Assembly: GCA_030537735.1 (NCBI GenBank)
Contig: JAUNVG010000001.1
Coordinates: 174,160 to 238,159 of the forward strand
Direction of reading: 5' to 3'
DNA length: 64,000 bases
Source: Actinomycetaceae bacterium
GTDB lineage: Bacteria; Actinomycetota; Actinomycetes; Actinomycetales; Actinomycetaceae
The notes below the pieces were generated by a model that saw only the letters and a list, made by a program, of their open reading frames with translations, searched no databases and was not told the origin of the DNA. Shown here one piece after another: positions 33,356 to 41,549 of the stretch; positions within the stretch are counted from its first letter, which is position 1, and each line of letters begins with the position of its first letter. The position numbers and the translations under genes were made by a program.

Positions 33356-35425
33356 ATGAGTGAGCGCGTAATCCGGCAAGAGGCCCCCTTTGAAGTAATC
33401 TCCGAATTCACACCCTCCGGAGACCAGCCAACCGCCATCACCGAACTCACCGAACGCATCCAAGCCGGAGAAAAAGACATCGTACTACTCGGCGCCACCG
33501 GAACCGGGAAATCCGCCACCGCTGCCTGGCTTATTGAACAAGTTCAACGCCCCACCTTAGTGATGGCACCCAATAAAACCCTCGCCGCCCAGCTGGCGGC
33601 GGAGCTGCGTTCGCTCCTACCTAATAACGCGGTGGAATACTTCGTTTCCTACTACGACTACTACCAACCCGAAGCCTACGTGCCGCAAACCGACACCTAC
33701 ATTGAAAAAGACTCCTCCATAAACGATGAGGTCGAAAGGTTGCGGCACTCCGCCACCAATGCACTGCTAACTCGGCGCGACACCGTGGTAGTTGCCTCGG
33801 TCTCATGTATCTACGGCCTGGGAACGCCCGAAGAATACGTGGCGCGCATGGTGGAACTATCGGTGGGAATGGAAGTGGAAAGGGACGAACTGCTACGCGC
33901 CTTCGTCAACATGCAATACACGCGAAACGACATGGCATTTACCCGCGGCACCTTCCGAGTTCGGGGCGACACCATTGAAATCATCCCGGTTTACGAAGAA
34001 CTCGCTATCCGCATCGAAATGTTCGGAGACGAAATCGACGCCCTCGCCGTGCTCCACCCCCTCACCGGAGATCTCATTCGCCGAGTAGAGCGCACCTACC
34101 TTTTCCCCGCCTCCCACTACGTCGCCGGCGAAGAACGCATGAAACGCGCCCTTGCCAGCATCGAAGAAGAACTTGACGAACGCCTAGAGTGGTTGGAAAA
34201 ACGCGGCAAACTCTTAGAAGCACAGCGGCTGCGGATGCGCACCACCTACGACCTGGAAATGCTACGCGAAATCGGCACCTGTTCGGGAGTGGAGAACTAC
34301 TCCCGGCACATCGACGGGCGCGGCCCCGGAACCCCGCCGCACACCCTCTTGGACTACTTTCCCGACGACTTCGTCCTCATCATTGACGAATCCCACGTCA
34401 CCGTCCCCCAAATCGGAGCCATGTACGAAGGCGACATGTCCCGCAAACGCACCCTGGTGGACCACGGGTTCCGCCTGCCCTCAGCCATGGATAACCGTCC
34501 CCTAAAGTGGGATGAGTTCTTAGAGCGCATCGGGCAAACCGTGTACCTGTCCGCCACCCCCGGCCCCTACGAACTATCCCAATCCAACGGGGTCGTGGAA
34601 CAAATCATCCGCCCCACCGGCCTGGTCGACCCCCTGGTGGTGGTTAAACCCACCCAAGGGCAGATTGATGACCTACTGGCGCAAGTGCAGCTACGCACCG
34701 AACGCGGCGAACGCGTCCTCGTGACCACACTTACGAAGAAAATGGCAGAAGACCTCACCACCTACATGGGGGAGCGGGGAGTGCGAGTGGAATACCTGCA
34801 CTCCGACGTGGACACCTTGCGGCGGGTGGAACTGCTGCGCGAACTGCGGATGGGTAAGTTCGACGTGCTGGTGGGAATCAACCTGCTGCGTGAGGGCCTG
34901 GACTTGCCGGAAGTATCCCTAGTGGCGATACTCGACGCCGACAAAGAAGGATTCCTACGCTCCACCACCTCCCTCATCCAGACCATTGGGAGGGCGGCGC
35001 GAAACGTCTCCGGCGAAGTGCACATGTACGCCGACACCGTTACAGATTCCATGCGGCGCGCCATCGATGAAACCCAACGCAGACGCGAAAAGCAGTTGGA
35101 ATACAACCGCGAACACGGGATTGACCCGCAGCCGCTGCGTAAGAAAATCCAAGACGTCACCGACATGCTGGCACGTGAAGACATCGACACCCAGCAGCTC
35201 TTCGCCGGGGGGTATCGGGGAGCCAACGAAAGCAACAAGCCCACCGGCGTGGCGCGTGCCCGCCTGGAGTCGAATGCGCAAGGCGACCTGGCTCAACTCA
35301 TTGACGACCTCACCAAGCAAATGCACGCCGCCGCCGAAGACCTACAGTTCGAAGTCGCTGCCCGTTTACGCGATGAACTAAAAGAACTCAAACAGGAACT
35401 GCGGCAAATGCGGCAAGCGCAGTGA
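33356..35425 (+). CDS. uvrB: excinuclease ABC subunit B
   Basis: 689 residues. Walker A GATGTGKS, the beta-hairpin region [18 protein letters not shown] that separates DNA strands, helicase motifs ([15 protein letters not shown]), and a C-terminal UVR domain (about 645-682) that binds UvrC. It verifies damage handed over by UvrA and directs UvrC incision. uvrA and uvrC are at 41550 and 49281. Followed by the terC riboswitch after 90 bases. Confidence 0.98.
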   Translation: MSERVIRQEAPFEVISEFTPSGDQPTAITELTERIQAGEKDIVLLGATGTGKSATAAWLIEQVQRPTLVMAPNKTLAAQLAAELRSLLPNNAVEYFVSYYDYYQPEAYVPQTDTYIEKDSSINDEVERLRHSATNALLTRRDTVVVASVSCIYGLGTPEEYVARMVELSVGMEVERDELLRAFVNMQYTRNDMAFTRGTFRVRGDTIEIIPVYEELAIRIEMFGDEIDALAVLHPLTGDLIRRVERTYLFPASHYVAGEERMKRALASIEEELDERLEWLEKRGKLLEAQRLRMRTTYDLEMLREIGTCSGVENYSRHIDGRGPGTPPHTLLDYFPDDFVLIIDESHVTVPQIGAMYEGDMSRKRTLVDHGFRLPSAMDNRPLKWDEFLERIGQTVYLSATPGPYELSQSNGVVEQIIRPTGLVDPLVVVKPTQGQIDDLLAQVQLRTERGERVLVTTLTKKMAEDLTTYMGERGVRVEYLHSDVDTLRRVELLRELRMGKFDVLVGINLLREGLDLPEVSLVAILDADKEGFLRSTTSLIQTIGRAARNVSGEVHMYADTVTDSMRRAIDETQRRREKQLEYNREHGIDPQPLRKKIQDVTDMLAREDIDTQQLFAGGYRGANESNKPTGVARARLESNAQGDLAQLIDDLTKQMHAAAEDLQFEVAARLRDELKELKQELRQMRQAQ

Positions 35426-35518
35426 GCACCTCTACACTGCACCTGGTGGGATCGCCCACAACCGGGTGAAAACCCGTCACAAAAGCACCGCGCTTGGCGG
35501 CTGTCCGGTACAGTTAAG

Positions 35519-35601
35519 GCGTTGGAGGGGAGTACTCCCGCAATCGCAGCATCGTCAACACGGTGACACGCACCCGGTGCTGAGGCCAGAAGTTCTAACG
35601 C
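35519..35601 (+). promoter_or_regulatory. yybP-ykoY (manganese) riboswitch aptamer
   Basis: The RNA shows the class features in order: closing helix P1 (GCGTTGGA with TCTAACGC), the conserved GGGGAGTA, the ATCGTCAACAC segment and a GGTGCTGAGGCC 3' segment. This class binds Mn2+ at the junction of the two docked loops. It stands directly upstream of a TerC-family gene, one of its commonest partners. Confidence 0.88.
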
Positions 35602-35625
35602 AAACACGAACACTGGTGGAGAAGA

Positions 35626-35662
35626 CCTCCGGCGAATCCCGCATTACGATTCGATCCGGAGG
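35626..35662 (+). promoter_or_regulatory. Shine-Dalgarno-sequestering hairpin (riboswitch expression platform)
   Basis: CCTCCGGCGAATC (35626-35638) pairs with GATTCGATCCGGAGG (35648-35662) with a 2-base bulge and a 9-base loop. The right arm contains the GGAGG ribosome site of terC, 4 bases before the ATG. In the closed state translation would be off, so the switch probably acts on translation, with Mn2+ favouring opening. Confidence 0.75.
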
Positions 35663-35666
35663 CCAA

Positions 35667-36671
35667 ATGGACGTCCATGCCCTAGGGTGGCTAGCACTCG
35701 CAGCCATCGTCATTGCGCTTATCACCATTGACATCGTCGGACACGTGCGCACCCCGCACGCCCCCACCATTAAAGAAGCCGCCACCTGGACCGCGGCGTA
35801 CGTCACCCTAGCGGTGAGTTTCGGCTTCCTCGTGTGGGGAGTATGGGGACTGCGTTACGCCGGTGAGTACTGGGCAGGGTGGGTAACTGAATGGTCACTG
35901 TCCCTAGATAACCTCTTCGTCTTCGTCATCATCATTGCGGCTTTCCGCGTGCCGCGCGAGCACCAACAAAAAGTACTCCTGTCAGGGATCATCATCGCCC
36001 TGGTTTTGCGCCTGATCTTCATCCTTATCGGTGCCGCCATCATCCAGCGGTTCTCCGCTATTTTCTACCTGTTTGGCGTGTGGTTGCTCTACACCGCCTA
36101 CACGCAGATAAAAGAAGGCAAAGAAGGTGAGGAGGACGAGGACGACCCCTCCACCTACCGCGAACCGAAGTTCGTCACCTTGGTTCGTAAGGTATTCCCG
36201 GTAACCGACGGGTTCTTGGACGACAAGCTCCTGCACCGCCACGGCGGTAAAACCTACCTCACCCCGCTGCTGCTGGTGATCCTCGCGGTGGGGTCGGCCG
36301 ACCTGATGTTCGCGTTCGATTCGATTCCCGCCATCTTCGGCCTCACGCGCGAACCTTTCTTAGTATTCGCCGCCAACGCTTTCGCCCTGCTTGGCCTGCG
36401 GCAACTGTACTTCCTCATCGACGGGCTGCTGAACCGCCTGGTTTACCTGCACTACGGCCTGGCTGCCATCTTGGCGTTCATCGGGGTGAAACTGGTGCTG
36501 CATGCTATGCACGAAAATAACCTGCCGTTCATAAATGACGGCCAGCCACTGCACGTACCCGATATTGGTATCCCCGCGTCTTTGGGGTTCATTGTGGTAA
36601 CCCTAGCCATCACCGTCATAGCATCGGTGTGGGCGTCGAAACGTGCAGCTAAACGCGAAATAGAAGGGTAA
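35667..36671 (+). CDS. TerC/Alx family integral membrane protein, probable Mn2+ exporter
   Basis: 334 residues from ATG 35667; the open frame extends upstream only through the riboswitch, so the longer reading is rejected. About eight to nine membrane segments, with acidic motifs inside the membrane: EWSLSLDNLFVFVII and GSADLMFAFDSIPAIFG, each with Asp residues conserved in TerC. An acidic cytoplasmic loop (EEDEDDPSTY) follows the fourth segment. Family members (Alx, MeeY/MeeF) export Mn2+ or metallate exported enzymes. The Mn riboswitch upstream supports that role here. Confidence 0.92.
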   Translation: MDVHALGWLALAAIVIALITIDIVGHVRTPHAPTIKEAATWTAAYVTLAVSFGFLVWGVWGLRYAGEYWAGWVTEWSLSLDNLFVFVIIIAAFRVPREHQQKVLLSGIIIALVLRLIFILIGAAIIQRFSAIFYLFGVWLLYTAYTQIKEGKEGEEDEDDPSTYREPKFVTLVRKVFPVTDGFLDDKLLHRHGGKTYLTPLLLVILAVGSADLMFAFDSIPAIFGLTREPFLVFAANAFALLGLRQLYFLIDGLLNRLVYLHYGLAAILAFIGVKLVLHAMHENNLPFINDGQPLHVPDIGIPASLGFIVVTLAITVIASVWASKRAAKREIEG

Positions 36672-36684
36672 AATCCCACCCACC

Positions 36685-36707
36685 ACCGGTGGTGTCAAAC
36701 CACCGGT
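36685..36707 (+). terminator. hairpin between terC and the P-type ATPase gene
   Basis: ACCGGTGGT (36685-36693) pairs perfectly with ACCACCGGT (36699-36707) across a 5-base loop. No U-run. Confidence 0.55.
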
Positions 36708-36723
36708 TAAGGCAGATTCCAAG

Positions 36724-36729
36724 TAGAAT
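36724..36729 (+). promoter_or_regulatory. -10 element, leaderless promoter of the P-type ATPase gene
   Basis: TAGAAT is 8 bases before the GTG at 36738; no Shine-Dalgarno is present. Confidence 0.45.
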
Positions 36730-36737
36730 GACTAACC

Positions 36738-39182
36738 GTGGTGAAAGCAACTGACTCCCTCCTAGTGGAAACTGGTCTGAGCCAGGCCGAAGTAGAAGAA
36801 GCGATTCAACGCGGCGACGTGAACCAGGTCCATAACCGGACCTCGCGTCCCGTGTCCACCATTATTCGCGCCAATATCTTCACCATCTTCAACGCCATAC
36901 TCACCGGCGCCATGGTGGTAGTTTTCCTCGTCGGCAGTTGGAAAGACGCGGTCTTTGGAATCGTCATGATTACCAACGCCCTGATCGGAATCTACTCTGA
37001 AATCCGCGCCAAACGCACCCTCGATCGCCTCACCATCTTGCAATCACCTAAAAGCCAGGTGGTGCGCGAATCACATACCTACTCCATTCCCTCCGCCGAA
37101 ATCGTCCTCGGCGACGTCATCTACCTGCGACTGGGAGACCAGATCCCCGCGGACGGCATCGTCTTACAATCCCAGGGTCTGCGGTGCGATGAATCAATGC
37201 TCACCGGTGAAGCGGTAGCGGTTAAGAAACAAGTCGAAGACCCGGTGATGTCAGGCACCGCCGTGGTCGCCGGTGAAGGATACATGCGCACCACCGCGGT
37301 GGGGGCAGATGCCTACGCCCAGCAGCTAACGGCGCAAGCTAAACGCTTCAAGCAAGCACATTCAGAAATCGCCGATGGCATCAACCAAGTACTTCGCTGG
37401 ATATCTTGGGTGATTGTTCCCATCGTGGCGATCCTGGTGTGGTCGCAACTAAGTGCCGACGAAGGAACCACCTGGAAACACGCAGTAGTCTTAGCCGTCG
37501 CCGGAGTGGTGGGGATGATCCCCCAGGGGCTGGTGCTGCTCACCTCCTTGAACTTCGCCCTGGCGGCCGCCGGATTGGCGCGGCGCAACGTCCTCATCCA
37601 AGAACTAAACGCGGTAGAAGTACTGGCTCGCGTCGACCGCCTGTGCCTCGATAAGACCGGAACCCTCACGTCCGGAGAAATCACGTGGCGCAAATTCGTC
37701 AGCCTCACCGGGGAAGAAATCACCGAGCAAGCCAAAGCCGCCCTGGCGGCCCTGGTGGAAGATAGGACGAATGAGACCGCTATCGCCACCGCTGATGCTC
37801 TAGAAGGTGTAACTGCCAGCGCAGCGAGAGTGAAAGTCCCATTTGATTCCTCCCGCAAATGGTCGGCCCTGTCTAATGCCGATGGGACTTGGTACTTCGG
37901 GGCCCCGGAGATCCTTACCGCCAACGCCTCTAACGCCGAGGTAGCGAAAGCGTGCGTCAGTGAAGAGGCCGCCAAGGGAGCGCGCGTGGTGTGCCTGGTG
38001 CATTCGCCAGGCACTGAGCTGGACGAGGACGACCCGCAGCTACCGCAAGGAGTGCAAGCGCAGCTGCTGGTGGTGTTGGAAGAAGAGATACGCTCCGACG
38101 CTGCCCAGACCATGGAATACTTCCAACGCCAAGGAGTGGTAGCGAAAGTCATTTCCGGAGACAACCCCGCAACCGTTGCCACCATTGCCAAACGAGTGGG
38201 GCTGGCTCCGGTAAATGGGACTGAGATCAGTTGGATGGATGCCCGTGACCTACCTGCTGAAGGTAGCGAACTACGCGAAATCATTCGCACCACCGACGTT
38301 TTTGGCCGCGTCACCCCGGAAGTAAAACGCGCCATGGTGCACGCCCTACAGGCCGACGGTCACACCGTTGCCATGACTGGGGACGGAGTTAATGACGTCC
38401 TCGCCCTGAAGGATGCCGACCTGGGTATCGCCATGGGGTCGGGGGCTACCGCCACTAAATCGGTAGCTAAAATCGTGCTTGTCGACGGTAGGTTCGCCAA
38501 ACTACCGTCGGTGGTTTCCGAAGGCCGACGCATTATCGCCAACATGGAGCGCGTGGGAGCGCTGTTCCTAACTAAAACCTTCTACTCCGCCATCTTGGCA
38601 GTGGTAGTGGCGATGGCGATGTGGCGCTACCCGTTCCTTCCTCGGCACCTGACAATAATCGGCTCCCTCACCATCGGGATTCCCGCCTTCTTCTTGGCTT
38701 TAGCTCCTAACCACCGACGCTACCGGCCCGGATTCTTAGCCCGCACCCTGTGGCTGGCCGGCCCGGCCGGGATTATCTTAGCCAGTTCCAGCCTCATCAC
38801 CCACCGGCTTAACGTCGCCAATCCGACCATGGCCTCAACCGTGGCTACCTTAACCATTATTGGTGGGGGGATTTACCTGCTAAGTATCCTCTCCCGCCCG
38901 CTGGTGCCTTGGCGGATCGCGCTACTAGCCACCATGGCTTCCCTGGCGGTGGTGACCGTCTTCGTCCCGGTTGCCAGACACTTCTTCGCCCTCGCCTGGC
39001 CCGACCCGGGTAGCTGGTTGATGATAGCGGTAGCCTCCGCCATAACCTGGGGACTATTGGAAGGCCTTTATCGTTACCACCGGCATCGCTTCGGTAAATC
39101 GGTAACCGAGGTAATGCAGCTGCCCGAAGATGACGGTCCTCACCAGGTGGAATCCGACCCGGCACCGGTTATCGCCAAGTGA
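36738..39182 (+). CDS. P-type cation-translocating ATPase, CtpE-like
   Basis: 814 residues. Actuator motif SMLTGEA, phosphorylation motif CLDKTGTLTSG, hinge TGDGVNDVLALKDADLGIAMGSG and about ten membrane segments. The fourth segment has GMIPQGLVLLTSLNFA, with the PQGL of the CtpE group rather than a heavy-metal CPC. No N-terminal metal-binding Cys domain. Mycobacterial CtpE takes up Ca2+; the substrate here is inferred to be a divalent or alkaline-earth cation. Its place behind the Mn-regulated terC hints at metal balance. Its last 43 bases overlap the opposing SBF transporter gene. Confidence 0.9.
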   Translation: MVKATDSLLVETGLSQAEVEEAIQRGDVNQVHNRTSRPVSTIIRANIFTIFNAILTGAMVVVFLVGSWKDAVFGIVMITNALIGIYSEIRAKRTLDRLTILQSPKSQVVRESHTYSIPSAEIVLGDVIYLRLGDQIPADGIVLQSQGLRCDESMLTGEAVAVKKQVEDPVMSGTAVVAGEGYMRTTAVGADAYAQQLTAQAKRFKQAHSEIADGINQVLRWISWVIVPIVAILVWSQLSADEGTTWKHAVVLAVAGVVGMIPQGLVLLTSLNFALAAAGLARRNVLIQELNAVEVLARVDRLCLDKTGTLTSGEITWRKFVSLTGEEITEQAKAALAALVEDRTNETAIATADALEGVTASAARVKVPFDSSRKWSALSNADGTWYFGAPEILTANASNAEVAKACVSEEAAKGARVVCLVHSPGTELDEDDPQLPQGVQAQLLVVLEEEIRSDAAQTMEYFQRQGVVAKVISGDNPATVATIAKRVGLAPVNGTEISWMDARDLPAEGSELREIIRTTDVFGRVTPEVKRAMVHALQADGHTVAMTGDGVNDVLALKDADLGIAMGSGATATKSVAKIVLVDGRFAKLPSVVSEGRRIIANMERVGALFLTKTFYSAILAVVVAMAMWRYPFLPRHLTIIGSLTIGIPAFFLALAPNHRRYRPGFLARTLWLAGPAGIILASSSLITHRLNVANPTMASTVATLTIIGGGIYLLSILSRPLVPWRIALLATMASLAVVTVFVPVARHFFALAWPDPGSWLMIAVASAITWGLLEGLYRYHRHRFGKSVTEVMQLPEDDGPHQVESDPAPVIAK

Positions 39183-40114
39183 CGAGCCAGCACTGCCGCC
39201 ACCATTAGCTGCAACTGGTGGAAGACGATTACTGGCACGGTCACTGCCGCCACCAGGTGGACGGGGAAGATAATTGCCGCCATCGGTAAGCCGGTGGCTA
39301 AGGATTTCTTTGAACCGCACATTAAAAGCGCAATCCGGTCGGCGCGGTTAAGGCCCAGTAGTTTGCCTCCGAACCAGGTGGCGGTCAGCATCAGCGCCAG
39401 GATCAGGGCAGAGGTGAAGACCAGTGCCACTGCATCGGTCCAAGCGACCTCATCCCACAGTCCACGGGCCGTGGCTCCCGCTACGCCGGCTGCGACCACT
39501 ATCAAGATGGTGCCGCGATCGACGCCTTTAGTCAGCCACTTGGAGGCTCGGACTTTCTCACCTAGGTAGGGTTGTAAAAACTGGCCAACGATGAACGGTA
39601 TCAGTAGTTGGGTGAGGACTTTTACCACTGAATCCCAGCCCACGCCGGTGGAGGCACCCATCACTAGCATCACTAGCGCCGGGGTTAGTACCATGCCGGA
39701 GATGTTGGAAATGGTGGCTGCGCACACGGCGCCCGCGACGTTCCCTCCCGCCATGGATGTGAAGGAAACCGAGCTCTGTACGGTGGAGGGAAGCAAAGTT
39801 AAATAAAGGGTGCCGGCGGCGAAGGCGGTGCCAAGTAGGGGAGTGAGCAGGGGGTGAGTGAACGCACCCAGCAGGGGGAACAGTATGAACGTAGCTGCCA
39901 ACACCGCGCCTTGTAGGCGAATATTGCGCAAACCCGCCCACACCTCGCCGGTGGGAAGACGCATGCCGTAAACCAGGAACAGGATCATTACGGCAACTGT
40001 TCCAAGCCAAGTGAGGATGTCGATTGCGCCGTGGGGGATGGGAACCACAATGCCTACCACTAAAATCCCCACGAGGGAAAGGGTGAAAGGATCTAAGTAC
40101 TGACGAATACGCAC
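39140..40114 (-). CDS. bile acid:sodium symporter (SBF/BASS) family transporter
   Basis: 324 residues from GTG 40114, preceded on its strand by TACTAT and six bases (leaderless). About nine to ten membrane segments with the SBF-like (PSE/YfeH-type) motifs FLVYGMRLP, LPSTVQSSVSFTSMAGGNVAGAVC and CGSKKSLATGLPMA, the crossover-helix regions that bind Na+ or H+ and substrate. The substrate is unknown. It is divergent from the hydrolase gene at 40157, and its 3' end runs 43 bases into the P-type ATPase gene on the other strand. Confidence 0.9.
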   Translation of the reverse strand: MRIRQYLDPFTLSLVGILVVGIVVPIPHGAIDILTWLGTVAVMILFLVYGMRLPTGEVWAGLRNIRLQGAVLAATFILFPLLGAFTHPLLTPLLGTAFAAGTLYLTLLPSTVQSSVSFTSMAGGNVAGAVCAATISNISGMVLTPALVMLVMGASTGVGWDSVVKVLTQLLIPFIVGQFLQPYLGEKVRASKWLTKGVDRGTILIVVAAGVAGATARGLWDEVAWTDAVALVFTSALILALMLTATWFGGKLLGLNRADRIALLMCGSKKSLATGLPMAAIIFPVHLVAAVTVPVIVFHQLQLMVAAVLARHLAITGAGSDSTW

Positions 40115-40144
40115 TCTGCCATAGTACGCCGTGGTGGGGCAGAG

Positions 40145-40150
40145 TATCGT
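40145..40150 (+). promoter_or_regulatory. -10 element, probable leaderless promoter of the hydrolase gene
   Basis: TATCGT is 6 bases before the ATG at 40157. It stands back to back with TACTAT for the opposite gene (plus-strand 40121-40126). Confidence 0.35.
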
Positions 40151-40156
40151 TAAGGC

Positions 40157-41005
40157 ATGAGCACAACACCGAATACCCTTGCCGTTGACATTACCGGCCC
40201 CGAGGACGGCCCCGTAGTGGTGCTAGGTTCCGCGCTGGGAGCAGACCGCCACATGTGGGATGAGGTTATGCCCCAGCTCGCCAACTATCGAGTGGTGCGC
40301 TACGACCATCCCGGGCACGGTCTATCCCGACCTCTGCAGCTGACTGAAGCTGAAGAAATCACCTGCCCGCACACGGGGGAGGCCGGGCACACCCCGCACG
40401 CTAGTGCCAGCGCACACGCGGGTGCCCTGCGCGCAGCTCTAGATGAAGCGGGAATAGAAAAATTCCACATCGCGGGCCTATCCCTGGGTGGGATGATGGC
40501 ACTGTGGTGGGGGATTAACCGCCCCCAGGACGTGCTGTCTGTGACCATGCTTAGTTCCGGGCCGGTGATTACCCCTTCTGACCCGTGGTGGGAAAAGGCG
40601 GCACACACCCGCCGTGAAGGCACCGGGCAGATCGTGGAAGCCACCTTGCAAAGGTGGTTCACTCCGAAGTACTTGGAGGCAAATGGTGAGCAGGTAAGGC
40701 GCACCCGACGCACCTACCTAGAATGTGACGGCGCCGGGTTTGCGCAGTGCTGTGAAGTGATCGCCACCTTGGATTGCCGTCCCGGTTTAGGACAGTTGCA
40801 GGTGCCGGTGGGGATTGTCTCCGCTCAATACGATGCTTCTTTGCCATTTGCGCAAGCTGATGAACTGGCGCAGACCATTGCGGAGCGCAGTGGGGTAAAA
40901 ACTATCGTTCACCGGGTGGAAGACGCCGCGCATTTGAGCGCTGTGGAGCAACCGCAGGTGGTTGGTTCAGCGCTAGTGGAACTGCTGGGGGAGTTCTCCG
41001 CCTAG
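40157..41005 (+). CDS. alpha/beta hydrolase, PcaD-like
   Basis: 282 residues. The nucleophile elbow GLSLGGM carries Ser, Asp lies in QYDASLPF and His in DAAHLSAVEQP, completing a serine-hydrolase triad. The overall pattern (GSALGADRHMWDEVMPQL, RVVRYDHPGHG) resembles 3-oxoadipate enol-lactonase, but no other beta-ketoadipate genes are near, so the substrate is open. A His/Thr-rich insertion occurs near residues 70-85. Followed by a strong bidirectional terminator. Confidence 0.85.
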   Translation: MSTTPNTLAVDITGPEDGPVVVLGSALGADRHMWDEVMPQLANYRVVRYDHPGHGLSRPLQLTEAEEITCPHTGEAGHTPHASASAHAGALRAALDEAGIEKFHIAGLSLGGMMALWWGINRPQDVLSVTMLSSGPVITPSDPWWEKAAHTRREGTGQIVEATLQRWFTPKYLEANGEQVRRTRRTYLECDGAGFAQCCEVIATLDCRPGLGQLQVPVGIVSAQYDASLPFAQADELAQTIAERSGVKTIVHRVEDAAHLSAVEQPQVVGSALVELLGEFSA

Positions 41006-41043
41006 CAGTTACATCGCGAACGCGCGGCCGAAGAAGACAGGCG

Positions 41044-41080
41044 AGAAGGGGCGCTAGCGCCGATGCTAGTGCCCCCTTCT
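41044..41080. terminator. bidirectional terminator
   Basis: AGAAGGGG-CGCTAGC pairs with GCTAGTGCCCCCTTCT with one bulge and one G-T pair. It lies between the convergent hydrolase and YciI genes. Confidence 0.7.
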
Positions 41081-41094
41081 ACCTGCTAGGAACC

Positions 41095-41424
41095 TTACGG
41101 GTTAGAAATCGGGAAGTCGGAAGTGGTGTCGAAACGCACTGCCAAATCACCGATGGTGGGTTCCCACTCCTTGACGATAATGTTCGTCACCAGACCGTGT
41201 TGGAAGAACGGGTCTTGTTCCAACAGCTCACGTGCCTCACGCGCCGAAGAGGTACGCATAATCAACAGCGCTCCGGCAGTGTTAATGTCACGCAGGTGAC
41301 CGGAGGAAAACAGCTTCCCCTCAGCGTGAAGCTTACGCAGGTAAGTGCGATGCGCCGGACGCCAATCGTCAATCAGCGAAAGCAGTTGCGGTTCGTATTC
41401 GTAGATCACAGCATAGGTACGCAT
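41095..41424 (-). CDS. YciI-like protein
   Basis: 109 residues from ATG 41424, preceded on its strand by AATAAT and six bases; the frame is open to 41463 but the family begins at MRTYAVIYEY. A ferredoxin-like YCII fold with WRPAHRTYLRKL (conserved His) and SSGHLRD (conserved Asp, forming the putative His-Asp dyad). The function is unknown; relatives occur alone or fused to regulators and catabolic enzymes. It is divergent from uvrA. Confidence 0.85.
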   Translation of the reverse strand: MRTYAVIYEYEPQLLSLIDDWRPAHRTYLRKLHAEGKLFSSGHLRDINTAGALLIMRTSSAREARELLEQDPFFQHGLVTNIIVKEWEPTIGDLAVRFDTTSDFPISNP

Positions 41425-41504
41425 ACACCCATTATTACTTGCAAAAGCGCGAAGGGGCAGCATTTACAGCGGGGAAACCACATTTACCTACCTGTTCGCC
41501 CGCA

Positions 41505-41520
41505 TCGAACAAATGTGCGC
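41505..41520 (+). promoter_or_regulatory. candidate LexA (SOS) box in the uvrA promoter
   Basis: TCGAAC-AAAT-GTGCGC matches the actinobacterial SOS box TCGAAC-N4-GTTCGA at 10 of 12 defined positions. Its right half occupies the -35 position for the -10 TAGAGT at 41538-41543 (17-base spacer), so bound LexA would exclude RNA polymerase. Confidence 0.55.
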
Positions 41521-41537
41521 AGGCGCGCGGTAAGCAA

Positions 41538-41543
41538 TAGAGT
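41538..41543 (+). promoter_or_regulatory. -10 element of uvrA, leaderless start
   Basis: TAGAGT is 6 bases before the GTG start at 41550; there is no ribosome-binding site. Confidence 0.45.
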
Positions 41544-41549
41544 AAAGAC

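Noticed and set aside
35466..35666. 67-residue N-terminal extension of the TerC protein
   Set aside because: The DNA is the riboswitch and its expression platform; the ATG at 35667 has the regulated ribosome site.
37313..38335. 340-residue minus-strand ORF inside the P-type ATPase gene
   Set aside because: Antisense shadow; Ser/Thr/Arg-rich with no recognisable domain or start signals.
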